17,210 nt of DNA from an uncultured Zetaproteobacteria bacterium (GCA_913056285.1 CAJXNE010000021.1:1-17210); one strand, 5' to 3'. Shown: positions 1 through 7,538, counted from the stretch's first letter. Made by a program: numbers and translations. Notes: generated from the letters alone by a model not told the origin.

Positions 1-2
1 TT

Positions 3-851
3 CATTTGCTGAAAGCGGATGCTCGCGATGACACAGAAGCGGATTGGGCCGTATTTTTTGGACATGAAGATGAACTTGGACATGTAGCGCAGCAACGAGG
101 CTATGCTGGTTTGACCGGGCTGACTGCTTTTACGCTGAACAATCCGGAGCGCAGTTGCTGGTTTGTTTCCGAATCGCATCAACAATGCGTCTTCCTGTCG
201 CTGGGCGATATCGCCTGCCAGCGGCATGACTGGTTATCCCGCCTGAACGGGGGCGCGCCGCTGTCTCCCTTGTATGTGCGGGCAGATGACAGTTTGCCGA
301 TTGCACTGGAGCCGGGGCTCAGCGCCAGCCGGATTACACCGAATGACGGAGAAATGCTCAATGATGAGGGTTGGCTCATCGAAGAACAGGTCATCGGCAT
401 TTTGAAACGGCATAAACTTTTTATCCGAACCGTGGAATCGTGCACTGCCGGCGGTATTGCAGCGCGCTTGTGCCGCGTGCCCGGCGCATCTGCCGTGGTC
501 GACAGGGCATGGGTCACTTATAGCAATGCGGCCAAGCAGCAAGAGGTGGGCGTTGCCTCCGAATTATTGGAAATACATGGCGCGGTCAGCGAGGCCGTGG
601 TTCGGGCCATGGCCGAAGACGGTGCGGATGCCTCGCATGTTTGCCTGGCCGTCAGCGGCATTGCGGGGCCCGGCGGCGGCACGGCTGAAAAACCGGTCGG
701 GACGGTATGGATTGCGTTTGCAATGGCGGGGCAGGGCGCACATTGCCAGTGTCTGCATCTGACCGGTTCAAGGAGCGAGATTCAATCGCGCACGGTGGTC
801 GGTGCGCTGAATTTATTACTCACAGCAGTGGATAAGTTGCACTGTCGATAG
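3..851 (+). CDS. CinA C-terminal (PncC-type) amidohydrolase domain protein, 5' end outside window, possibly fused to TsaB
   Basis: The frame is already open at the first bases, with an in-frame His codon before the first possible start (TTG at 6), so the true start lies outside. Numbering from that TTG, residues about 123-281 form a complete CinA C-terminal domain: ESCTAGG at 144-150, YSNAAK at 172-177, SGIAGPGGG at 217-225 and EKPVG at 228-232. This family deamidates nicotinamide mononucleotide to nicotinate mononucleotide in pyridine nucleotide salvage, in the cytoplasm. The usual N-terminal MoCF-like CinA domain is not visible. Instead, residues 1-100 show a DAR motif at 5-7 followed by an aromatic-rich stretch, and PLYVR at 88-92. 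Both resemble the second half of TsaB, the partner protein in tRNA threonylcarbamoyladenosine synthesis. The CinA call is firm; the TsaB resemblance is inference from motifs. The gene is convergent with the HAD gene downstream. Confidence 0.85.
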   Translation, partial: HLLKADARDDTEADWAVFFGHEDELGHVAQQRGYAGLTGLTAFTLNNPERSCWFVSESHQQCVFLSLGDIACQRHDWLSRLNGGAPLSPLYVRADDSLPIALEPGLSASRITPNDGEMLNDEGWLIEEQVIGILKRHKLFIRTVESCTAGGIAARLCRVPGASAVVDRAWVTYSNAAKQQEVGVASELLEIHGAVSEAVVRAMAEDGADASHVCLAVSGIAGPGGGTAEKPVGTVWIAFAMAGQGAHCQCLHLTGSRSEIQSRTVVGALNLLLTAVDKLHCR

Positions 852-877
852 TCTGATTGGTCTAAACAGCGGCGAAT

Positions 878-900
878 ATCCTGCGCCGCCATCGCAGGAT
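878..900. terminator. Hairpin in the convergent gap, possible terminator
   Basis: A perfect 8-bp stem (ATCCTGCG at 878-885 paired with CGCAGGAT at 893-900) closes a 7-base loop. It lies 27 bp after the stop of the CinA-domain gene, between two convergent genes. No run of T follows on either strand, so intrinsic termination is uncertain. Confidence 0.4.
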
Positions 901-914
901 GAGGTGTTGTCAGG

Positions 915-940
915 TGTTTTCGAAGGCTTCGCCGAAAACA
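915..940. terminator. Second hairpin in the convergent gap, possible bidirectional terminator
   Basis: A perfect 8-bp stem (TGTTTTCG at 915-922 paired with CGAAAACA at 933-940) encloses a 10-base loop. It is the first stem met by transcripts coming from the minus-strand HAD gene that stops at 993. A T-rich stretch lies inside the stem rather than after it, so it could terminate weakly or act as an RNA-stabilising end. Confidence 0.4.
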
Positions 941-992
941 TGCCGGAGCCGCCAAAACGTTAACTCAGGCTACTTGTTACATGGTACATCGC

Positions 993-1778
993 TCAATTAA
1001 TCAGTTTCAGCGCATCCGGCAGATCGGTGACTGAGGGGAGCACCAGATCGGCTTTGATTCCGGTGGCTTTTACAAAATTGGCTCGGAATTTTCCGGTTTG
1101 CACCAGTGCGGTTTTGAGCCCGGCCTGTTGAGAACCCCCGATATCCGACTCAATATCATCACCGATCATTAGCGTTTCTTCGGGTTTTACATGCAATGAT
1201 GCACATACGCCGTGAAAAAATTCCTGCGACGGTTTGCCGAGAATTATGGCATCTTTGCCGGTGGCGTATTCGATGGCTGCCACAAACGGGCCGATATCCA
1301 GATGCAGGCCATCCGGCTTTTGCCAGAAGCGGTTTTTATGCAGCGCCAGAATGGTTGAGCCATCCATCACTGCATTAAATATCTCGTGCAACAGATCGGG
1401 TGTGTAACCGTCACCGCCCAGATCGCCCATGACAATAAAATCTGGGTTGTCGTTATCAATCCGAATGCCTTGGAAATCTTCCATTAATGAATCACGCACA
1501 TAGAGCCGGGCGTTATGCTCGCCGATGGTTTGAACGGCCAGGGCGGCAGGGGTATAGATATCGGATTTTGATATCGGGACGCTGAAGCCGGCAAGCTTTT
1601 CTGCGATGGCGGATATGGGCTGGGTCGTCGTATTGGTTAAACCTGCAACCGGCAGATTCAAATCAAGCATGTGTTGCACGCTTTGGGGCGCACCGGGTAT
1701 CAAATGATCGCCGACATACAATACGCCGTCCAGATCAAACAGTATGGCTTTGATAACGTTTCTTTTTTTCCTGCTCAT
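993..1778 (-). CDS. HAD-superfamily IIA phosphatase, LHPP-like (TIGR01458-type)
   Basis: This 261-residue protein has every HAD phosphatase motif: DLDGVL at 15-20 with nucleophile Asp15 and acid/base Asp17, TNT at 48-50, GKP at 181-183 supplying the motif III lysine, and GDDIESD at 206-212 supplying the Mg-binding acids. The cap between motifs II and III is the large IIA type. Length and the GKPSxEF signature match the LHPP (phospholysine/phosphohistidine inorganic pyrophosphate phosphatase) and NagD-like branch. The physiological substrate cannot be told from sequence. It is not KdsC, which is a shorter, capless HAD, so its place after kdsB does not make it the Kdo-8-phosphate phosphatase. 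It is the last gene of the left minus-strand block, 41 bp after kdsB. The chosen ATG at 1778 has only a weak ribosome site. Confidence 0.85.
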   Translation of the reverse strand: MSRKKRNVIKAILFDLDGVLYVGDHLIPGAPQSVQHMLDLNLPVAGLTNTTTQPISAIAEKLAGFSVPISKSDIYTPAALAVQTIGEHNARLYVRDSLMEDFQGIRIDNDNPDFIVMGDLGGDGYTPDLLHEIFNAVMDGSTILALHKNRFWQKPDGLHLDIGPFVAAIEYATGKDAIILGKPSQEFFHGVCASLHVKPEETLMIGDDIESDIGGSQQAGLKTALVQTGKFRANFVKATGIKADLVLPSVTDLPDALKLIN

Positions 1779-1819
1779 GCCGTTATTTTAGCACTTCTAC
1801 AATGTGATGCGAAGCCTGC

Positions 1820-2539
1820 TTATTTGCCGCCAAGCATGGCTTCAGCCCGCGCCAGATCGGCAGGCGTATCAACGCCGATACAATGGAAGTCGCCAACGGT
1901 AACCGCGATATCATAGCCATGATGCAGCACGCGCAGTTGCTCCAGTTGTTCCGCCTGTTCGGTTTCGCAAGCTGCCAATGATGGATAAATGAGGAGAAAT
2001 TCCTTGCGATAGGCGTATAGGCCGACATGCTGCAAAGCCTGCGAAACGGCTGAGCGTGGATAGGGGATGGCAGCGCGGCTGAAATACATGGCGCGCCCTT
2101 TGGCATTGCATACCACTTTAACCACATTGGCATCGTTCAGATCGGCTTCACAGCGCAGCGGATACGCCAGCGTCGCCATCGGCAGGTATGCATCATCGGC
2201 AAACGGCTCCACCACAGCGCCAATGGCTGCCGGATCAAGCAGGGGCTCATCGCCCTGTACATTGACCACGATATCACAATCCAGATCTCGCACCGCTTCA
2301 GCCAGGCGGTCGCTGCCGCTGGGGTGATCGGGGCTGGTCATGCAGACACTGGCATCTGTTTTTTGAACCACTTCGGCAATGCGCTCATCATCGGTGGCGA
2401 CAAATACCGGCCCGAGATCTGCCTGCAATGCTTTCTCAATCACATGCACAATCATCGGCCTGCCGGCCAGCAGCGCCAACGGTTTACCGGGAAAACGAGT
2501 GGAACCCATACGAGCCGGAATACCGATGGCAATGTTCAT
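1820..2539 (-). CDS. kdsB: 3-deoxy-manno-octulosonate cytidylyltransferase (CMP-Kdo synthetase)
   Basis: The enzyme couples Kdo to CTP to give CMP-Kdo, the donor for the first inner-core sugar of LPS, in the cytoplasm. The 239-residue length is normal. Family motifs run in order: the nucleotide-binding PARMGSTRFPGKPL at 8-21, ATDDERI at 49-55, HPSGSDR at 72-78, QGDEPL at 95-100 with the metal-binding Asp, YFSRAAIP at 152-159, HVGLYAYR at 171-178 and GVDTP at 222-226. The gene lies 137 bp downstream of hldA across a repeat-rich gap, so it may have its own promoter or a processed mRNA end. No clear Shine-Dalgarno sequence precedes the ATG; the bases before it are TTTTATTTT. In Escherichia coli kdsB sits next to the Trm112-like ycaR, but here that gene is about 13 kb away. 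Confidence 0.97.
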   Translation of the reverse strand: MNIAIGIPARMGSTRFPGKPLALLAGRPMIVHVIEKALQADLGPVFVATDDERIAEVVQKTDASVCMTSPDHPSGSDRLAEAVRDLDCDIVVNVQGDEPLLDPAAIGAVVEPFADDAYLPMATLAYPLRCEADLNDANVVKVVCNAKGRAMYFSRAAIPYPRSAVSQALQHVGLYAYRKEFLLIYPSLAACETEQAEQLEQLRVLHHGYDIAVTVGDFHCIGVDTPADLARAEAMLGGK

Positions 2540-2552
2540 AAAATAAAACTTT

Positions 2553-2667
2553 GACGCAGATGTACGCAGACGAACACAGATGGAAAATCTTCCTTGATAG
2601 CATGTTCAAGATTGACTTCAAAAGCGTTTTTTCTTTTATCTGCGAAAATCTGCGAAAATCTGTGTCT
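2553..2667. repeat. Three 10-bp direct repeats facing three inverted copies in the hldA-kdsB gap
   Basis: Left arm: three head-to-tail 10-bp units based on ACGCAGATGT (2554-2563, 2564-2573, 2574-2583). Right arm: three units based on ATCTGCGAAA (2638-2647, 2648-2657, 2658-2667), in the opposite sense. Aligning the arms as an inverted repeat (2553-2581 against 2666-2638) gives 21 matches of 29, with a 56-base spacer. The 10-bp period matches one helical turn. The function is unknown; it may be a dispersed intergenic repeat, an mRNA hairpin or a protein-binding array. Confidence 0.7.
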
Positions 2668-2676
2668 AAAATGCAT

Positions 2677-3594
2677 TTAATGCGCCTCGATTTCGGCCCA
2701 GTTGGCGGTTGCCGTTCCTACCTTGCCGACGACGACGCCGGCGGCGCGATTGGCTGTTTTGGCGGCACTGAGTGCATCATCGCCTCTGGCCAGACAAGCC
2801 GTGAAAACAGCAATCACCGTATCGCCGGCGCCAGTCACATCGAAGACATCACGGGCTGCTGTCGGGATATGATGGCTTTGTTTTCCATCGTACAGCGTCA
2901 TGCCTTTTTCGGAACGGGTAATTAGCACGTATTGCAAATCAAGTTTATCATAAAGAACTTTAGCAATAGATTCTACATGGCTGTTATTGTTTATATTATC
3001 CATTCCTGCCATAGCCGATGCTTCAAGCAGATTCGGTGTGATGACTGTGGCGCCACGATAGGAGTCCGTGTGTTCGGGTTTCGGATCTACTGCGATAATC
3101 CTTCCCTGTAACTGTTGGATCAGTTGTGCTATAAAATCTGGCGTCAGTACGCCTTTGCCGTAATCGGAAAGGATGACGGCACTGGACTTGGGAGCCAGCT
3201 TTTCAAGGCTTGCAAGTATATGATGATGGCTGCTGGTCTGAGCTGCCAGTGTCCATTCGCGGTCATAACGCACCACTTGCTGGTGGCGGGCGATAATACG
3301 CGTTTTGATGGCGGTGGGGCGGTCATTGGTTTTGGTGATCACGCCGCGATTATCTGAATTCAATTCTGCCAATCGATTGTGTACCCAACGCCCCGGTTCA
3401 TCATCGCCGACAATACCTAGCATGGCCGAGGCCGAATCCAGTGCATGCAGATTGCGTACCACATTGGCAGAACCGCCAAGTCTGCGGTCAATCTCATTCA
3501 CAGAAACGACGGGTACCGGCGCTTCCGGCGAGATGCGTGATACATCGCCCCAGATAAACTCATCTACAATGATATCACCAATCACCAAAATCAT
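2677..3594 (-). CDS. hldA: D-glycero-beta-D-manno-heptose-7-phosphate kinase (monofunctional, RfaE domain I)
   Basis: This PfkB/ribokinase-family kinase phosphorylates heptose 7-phosphate at C1, on the route to ADP-heptose for the LPS inner core. Visible signatures: GDVSRISPEAPVPVV at 16-30, the substrate-binding GGSANV at 40-45, SDYGKGVL at 143-150, DPK at 170-172, TPN at 186-188, and the anion-hole and catalytic motif DVTGAGD at 252-258 with Asp258 as the likely base. The protein ends at 305 residues, so the adenylyltransferase half found in bifunctional HldE (about 470 residues) is absent. A separate HldC-type protein is expected elsewhere. Its ATG overlaps the upstream ligase-type gene's stop in ATGA, which points to translational coupling. 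The 3' side is the repeat-bearing gap before kdsB. Confidence 0.93.
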   Translation of the reverse strand: MILVIGDIIVDEFIWGDVSRISPEAPVPVVSVNEIDRRLGGSANVVRNLHALDSASAMLGIVGDDEPGRWVHNRLAELNSDNRGVITKTNDRPTAIKTRIIARHQQVVRYDREWTLAAQTSSHHHILASLEKLAPKSSAVILSDYGKGVLTPDFIAQLIQQLQGRIIAVDPKPEHTDSYRGATVITPNLLEASAMAGMDNINNNSHVESIAKVLYDKLDLQYVLITRSEKGMTLYDGKQSHHIPTAARDVFDVTGAGDTVIAVFTACLARGDDALSAAKTANRAAGVVVGKVGTATANWAEIEAH

Positions 3595-4766
3595 AGTTCG
3601 TCTCTCTTGTTGTTAAATATGCCAGTTAAGCCGGCTACCAGCCCCATGAGTATTGCCGAGGCATTGTACAAACCCAACTCGAAAAATGAATGGATACAAA
3701 AAGCTGACCAGATTGCCAATCCGATAGCAACTTCAAAGGTGTGAGATGGACTTGTAAAGAATATGATCGCTGGCAATGCGAAAAACAGCAGCAGCGCGAC
3801 AAGACCTGCTATTCCATGCTCAACCAGTGCATGCATAAAAAGGTTATGAAACGGCACATTATAACTGCCATGGGTTGGCACCATATTCTGGATAGAGAAC
3901 GCAAAGAAACCATGTCCCAGCGGTAGCCATTGGGGTAAATTCTCAATTTCTTGTTTGCTGAACTGCTGTTCTCCGCGTCCGAGCCAGTTGTCGTGTTCGG
4001 CAATTTTTAAGCCATGCGAAAGCAAATCGATTCTTGGTTGCTCAACGGACAGGTGAATCGGGTCACCCGAAAAATAAATACTTGCACAAATCGCAATGAT
4101 GACTAAGCCGCCAACGCCGAATAAGAGTCTTTTCACAGAATGGGTGGCGCTGTATTGAACCAGCGTAAGAATACCGACTCCGCTTGCCAGTCCGATCAGG
4201 CTCGATTTAGAACCGGTCATCACGATAAAGCCAAAACAGGCTGCAATAGCCAGCCATCGCCAGGGTGTTTTGAGTGAAAATACCAAGAAAAGAGTGACCA
4301 GTGCAAGGAACCCTGCTTCGTTCGCATATTTTGCGCCGGATGTTGCCCAGAGTATGTACTCCGGGCGCCGGAATGAATCGATGCCAAATCCAATGAACAG
4401 GCCAATAGTAAGACTAACACCGAGAATCGACAAAGCCTGTTTTTTATCGAGTTGTATGGATTGTCCAACCATAGAAAACAAAAGGAAAATGAGAATCAGG
4501 TTGGATGTTCTGGAAAAAAAGAGGTCATGCAGGAACTCGCTTATGGTAAAAAAAACAATGATACCCAATATAGGATATATCCATTTGCGCACGCAAAAAC
4601 TAATTTGTGAATTTAGACATACATATAGCGCAAGCCCCCCCAGAAATGCGATGATGTTTTGCGCTGCTACACTAACCGGGATGGTTAAGCCTAAACAGAC
4701 AAGCCAGATCAAGGATACTCTGGATAAATGAAATGATGATATTTTAATGGCGTTCAGGTAACGCAT
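3591..4766 (-). CDS. O-antigen ligase / Wzy-type polymerase family membrane protein
   Basis: The 391 residues are mostly hydrophobic, with about ten to twelve predicted membrane segments. A large periplasmic loop lies at roughly 232-318, as in the Wzy_C/WaaL family. The loop ends in HNLFMHALVEHG at 307-318, the His-containing motif typical of these enzymes, and TGSKSS at 184-189 is another common signature; Arg245 lies in the loop. WaaL joins undecaprenyl-linked glycan to the lipid A core at the periplasmic face, while Wzy polymerises repeat units. Sequence alone does not separate the two. The setting among core genes, with no flippase visible, favours a ligase role. The gene is AT-richer than hldA and kdsB. 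Its start lies 23 bp inside the preceding methyltransferase-like gene and its stop overlaps hldA by 4 bp. Confidence 0.8.
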   Translation of the reverse strand: MRYLNAIKISSFHLSRVSLIWLVCLGLTIPVSVAAQNIIAFLGGLALYVCLNSQISFCVRKWIYPILGIIVFFTISEFLHDLFFSRTSNLILIFLLFSMVGQSIQLDKKQALSILGVSLTIGLFIGFGIDSFRRPEYILWATSGAKYANEAGFLALVTLFLVFSLKTPWRWLAIAACFGFIVMTGSKSSLIGLASGVGILTLVQYSATHSVKRLLFGVGGLVIIAICASIYFSGDPIHLSVEQPRIDLLSHGLKIAEHDNWLGRGEQQFSKQEIENLPQWLPLGHGFFAFSIQNMVPTHGSYNVPFHNLFMHALVEHGIAGLVALLLFFALPAIIFFTSPSHTFEVAIGLAIWSAFCIHSFFELGLYNASAILMGLVAGLTGIFNNKRDEL

Positions 4767-5157
4767 AAACCTTACTTTGATGAATGGCTACAGCATCTGA
4801 ATTGCTTTCGTAAATGTTGCCAGGATTATGGGATTCTTCCTCCCAGTAAAGTGTTCCATTCTGATCTGAAAGGCCGAGTTGATAACATGATGTGATCTGT
4901 TCGAGTTGCGGATTTAAAGAAATATTTTTTTCGATTGTTTCTTTTTGACCGGGGAAGTATTTCATCAAGTCGACGCTGTAAAATGCAGGTCGATTTGGAT
5001 GGGCGTAGCATTTCATCATTTCGGCCAAGGTTCCACCTGCTGCAGTACCAATTCGCAGATGTGCTCCGAACAGGTTGCTGGATGTCAACAATTCGGAAAG
5101 AGCCTGTAGTTCTGCTTTTGAAAGCCCGGAGTTTAATGTGACTGAACAGTGCTCCAC
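4744..5157 (-). CDS. Short class I SAM-dependent methyltransferase-like protein, probably C-terminally truncated
   Basis: The 137-residue product carries a Rossmann motif I-like stretch (RIGTAAGGTLAEMM) near residue 36, then SVDLMKYFPGQKE, where an acidic SAM-binding residue is expected. This resembles Methyltransf_24-like sugar methyltransferases. Such proteins normally run past 180 residues with a motif like DGxHxYEGV and LKPGG; none is present, and the protein stops soon after the middle strands. It may be a decayed or domain-only remnant. I chose GTG at 5157 because AGGAG at 5165-5169 lies 7 bases before it; the TTG at 5160 would leave only 4. The last 23 bp overlap the ligase-type gene, so its translation may matter for coupling even if the enzyme is dead. 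Activity is doubtful. Confidence 0.6.
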   Translation of the reverse strand: MEHCSVTLNSGLSKAELQALSELLTSSNLFGAHLRIGTAAGGTLAEMMKCYAHPNRPAFYSVDLMKYFPGQKETIEKNISLNPQLEQITSCYQLGLSDQNGTLYWEEESHNPGNIYESNSDAVAIHQSKVYALPERH

Positions 5158-5188
5158 CAACTAACTCCTTTGCAAATGCATCATGGTA

Positions 5189-6265
5189 TTAAACATTTGA
5201 AATCCATGAAACCAGATCATCATTTTCAGAAATAAATTTTTTGACGTGCGCATGCCGTTGATCCATTACCGTATCCGACATATCCATGTCCAATGCATCA
5301 TCAATGGCAGCAGCAAGTTCATTGACATCATGTTTGATTACCTTACCTAACGAAGGCTTGGTGATAATTTCAGATGAGGGAACTTCAGTTGATGCAATTA
5401 CAGGTACGCCGCATGCTAACGATTCAAGTAAAACATTTCCCCAAGTCTCATATATTGATGGCATGAGAACAAGACTCGAAGAATGATAGTATACTTCGAC
5501 ATTGGGGATAAAGTTTGCAATTTCAACCTGTTGGCAATCAGAAGTCGATACCAGCCGTTTGACGGCACGGGAATGTGTGACGACGCGCAGGGTGATATCT
5601 GTATGTCTGGAACTGATGTTAGACCACGCTTTGAGTGCAATATCAATACCTTTGTGTTTGGCACCGCCAATGATGGTAATATAGTTTCTGTTTTTTTTCC
5701 CAAACGATGGGCTGAATCGATGCGTGTCGGTAGGGATGATCACACGGATCACTTTGTTTTCCTCACCGCCTTCGCGAATAAAACAGGCTTTATCACGTTG
5801 GGCATACATAACGCACTGACCACGGTAATATTTTCGTAACACAACATCCATACAGTTCAGCCAGAAACGAAAAGGTATTTTTGACCATGGCGATAAAGCC
5901 ATGTTTTTCCGGGCTTTTTTCCATAGGCTGCTGGGTGCATATCCAATGACATAATCACCTAATGGCAAGCGCTCGTAACAGAAAATCGTGGCATGTTTTG
6001 TTATTCGGGAAATTGCGCGCACTTGAATTGATGCGGCGACCCAGAGAACAAGCTGAGCAAAAAGTGGCGGCCGTTTCGGCATATAGACTCTGTGCCAATT
6101 GACCCGGCAACCGGGAATAGCTGCCAGCGTGTCAGGATCCATGAAACCGTAAACAACGTGAATTTCACGCCCTTGTTCGCATAATTTTCGAATGCATTTC
6201 AGCAAGTCCGCACCTATGCCACCAACGGGTGCTACGTTCATTGAGATAAGAATGACCGGTTTCAT
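5189..6265 (-). CDS. Glycosyltransferase family 4 (GT-B fold)
   Basis: This 358-residue cytoplasmic GT-B enzyme transfers a sugar from a nucleotide donor with retention of configuration. The N-terminal half opens with a glycine-rich acceptor-side loop (PVGGIGAD at 13-20). The C-terminal half has KHKGID at 203-208 and the family E-x7-E donor motif in YETWGNVLLE (Glu273 and Glu281), followed by LACGVPVIAS. Donor and acceptor cannot be deduced. It is the first gene of the left minus-strand block, 31 bp upstream of the short methyltransferase-like gene, and probably builds the outer core or a surface glycan with the ligase-type protein. No good Shine-Dalgarno sequence precedes the ATG. The coding sequence is AT-richer than the waa genes, suggesting separate ancestry from the conserved core. 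Confidence 0.88.
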   Translation of the reverse strand: MKPVILISMNVAPVGGIGADLLKCIRKLCEQGREIHVVYGFMDPDTLAAIPGCRVNWHRVYMPKRPPLFAQLVLWVAASIQVRAISRITKHATIFCYERLPLGDYVIGYAPSSLWKKARKNMALSPWSKIPFRFWLNCMDVVLRKYYRGQCVMYAQRDKACFIREGGEENKVIRVIIPTDTHRFSPSFGKKNRNYITIIGGAKHKGIDIALKAWSNISSRHTDITLRVVTHSRAVKRLVSTSDCQQVEIANFIPNVEVYYHSSSLVLMPSIYETWGNVLLESLACGVPVIASTEVPSSEIITKPSLGKVIKHDVNELAAAIDDALDMDMSDTVMDQRHAHVKKFISENDDLVSWISNV

Positions 6266-6379
6266 AAACTGGCAGTGAAGCTATGTTTTTTGACCTTCTT
6301 AGCAAGTTGATATGTCTCTGGTTTTTTTGAGGACTATAAAAGCATTTCTCTTTCACGCGTTTTGGTTATGCTTTCTTGC
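6266..6379. promoter_or_regulatory. Divergent intergenic region between GT4 gene and lptF
   Basis: The 114-bp gap separates two genes read away from each other, so promoters for both the left block and lptF should lie here. A TATAAA at 6335-6340 (plus) is a possible -10 for lptF; a TTGATA at 6307-6312 sits 22 bp upstream of it, too far for a standard sigma-70 promoter. On the minus strand, TATAGT spanning 6338-6333 could serve the GT4 gene. Neither has a convincing -35 box. Confidence 0.4.
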
Positions 6380-7531
6380 ATGACTTTGGATAAATATGTC
6401 TTCAGATTATGGGTTGCGCCATTTCTTGGCGGGCTTGTTCTTGTTATGAGCGTTTTACTGCTCGGGCGTTTGCTCAAACTACTCAAAATGGCGACTAGCA
6501 GTGGTCAGGCATTTTCATTGATTGTGGATTTACTGCAAATGACAATGCCTTATTTTTTGTTGTTGACCGTGCCCATGGCATTTTTTCTGGCCATGCAGAG
6601 CGCCATCACATCATTGCAGCAGAATAGTGAAATGGATGCATTGAGAGCTTCCGGAATATCTTATAAGCGCATGTTTCGCAGTTTTTTTGCCGTAGCGATC
6701 TTGCTTTGGCTCGGATTAACGTACACCTCGATGGTGTTGTTACCCCAGGGGCAGTTGGGGTTTAATAACCTCCTGGCCAAAATCTATGCTATGAAGGGGG
6801 TGATTACCTTTTCACCGCAGCGCTTCACACGTGGTTTTGACGGCATTACCATTTATGTGGATGGTGAAGACGAGCAGGGTATATATCGGGGCGTTATTCT
6901 GGAAGATCATCGAGGCGGTATTTCGGTCATTTATACTGCAGAATCCGCCCGGTTTGACATGACCGGTAGTCAACTTCAGTTGAGTCTGGACAAAGGCGTG
7001 CGCCTTGAAGGGCAGGAGGACGATCAGCGCATGCTGGCGTTTGATAAATATATGGTGTCCATCCCCACCTCTGACGGTAACTGGAAACAAAGACATTCCA
7101 GTGACCATGTGACGATGATGACTCCTGAAGAATTGTGGCAGGCTGTTAAGAAAAATAGCCCGGGTGCGGTGGCAGAATGGAATCGGCGCTTGTTGCTGCC
7201 GACAACAGTGCTGGTGCTATTCTTCTTTGCCCTGCCATTTTCGCTGACCCAGAAGCGTTCGGGCAAGGCTGGCTCTATGATTGCAGGTATTGCTCTGCTG
7301 GTATTGATTTATAATCTGCAACTGATGTTACACAGACAGGTGAGTCTGGGAGCTCTGCCGGGCTGGACGATGTGGGCGGAGCAGGGGACTTTGCTGCTGC
7401 TGGGCATCTTTTTGTGGAAAAGAGCCGAGGCTGATCGTTTGCCCAAAGTCTTTTCACAGGCAGGCGAGTGGGTGTACCTGCTCCACCAGTTTGTGATGCA
7501 TAAGCTTGGCCATAGACTCGGTAAAAGCTGA
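6380..7531 (+). CDS. lptF: LPS export ABC transporter permease, YjgP/YjgQ family (LptF-like)
   Basis: The LptF/LptG permeases sit in the inner membrane with the LptB ATPase and extract LPS into the Lpt bridge. This 383-residue protein has the family layout: three N-terminal membrane segments (about 10-30, 45-70, 90-112), a periplasmic beta-jellyroll region (about 120-265) and three C-terminal segments (about 272-350). The conserved EMDALRASGISYKRM lies in the coupling region near 89-103. I preferred ATG 6380 because it starts with the short cytoplasmic lead typical of the family; ATG 6368 and TTG 6362 are in frame, and none has a clear ribosome site. lptF and lptG are usually adjacent, but only one copy is here, so calling it LptF rather than LptG is tentative. 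It is transcribed alone and meets the WaaG-like gene tail to tail, 7 bp apart. Confidence 0.88.
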   Translation: MTLDKYVFRLWVAPFLGGLVLVMSVLLLGRLLKLLKMATSSGQAFSLIVDLLQMTMPYFLLLTVPMAFFLAMQSAITSLQQNSEMDALRASGISYKRMFRSFFAVAILLWLGLTYTSMVLLPQGQLGFNNLLAKIYAMKGVITFSPQRFTRGFDGITIYVDGEDEQGIYRGVILEDHRGGISVIYTAESARFDMTGSQLQLSLDKGVRLEGQEDDQRMLAFDKYMVSIPTSDGNWKQRHSSDHVTMMTPEELWQAVKKNSPGAVAEWNRRLLLPTTVLVLFFFALPFSLTQKRSGKAGSMIAGIALLVLIYNLQLMLHRQVSLGALPGWTMWAEQGTLLLLGIFLWKRAEADRLPKVFSQAGEWVYLLHQFVMHKLGHRLGKS

Positions 7532-7538
7532 ATCCGAA

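Noticed and set aside
993..1778. Reading the HAD gene as kdsC because it follows kdsB
   Set aside because: KdsC is a capless HAD of about 180 residues; this one has the large IIA cap and LHPP/NagD-type motifs.
2553..2667. CRISPR array
   Set aside because: The repeat units are only 10 bp, directly abutting, and in two opposite orientations, without unique spacers.
2551..2925. Plus-strand open frame of 124 codons over the hldA end and the repeat gap
   Set aside because: It runs antisense to the well-supported hldA gene, has no recognisable motif, and begins within the repeat array.
4270..4731. Plus-strand open frame of 153 codons opposite the ligase-type gene
   Set aside because: The opposite strand encodes a clear multi-pass membrane protein; this frame is its antisense shadow, rich in Arg/Lys/Pro with no family signal.
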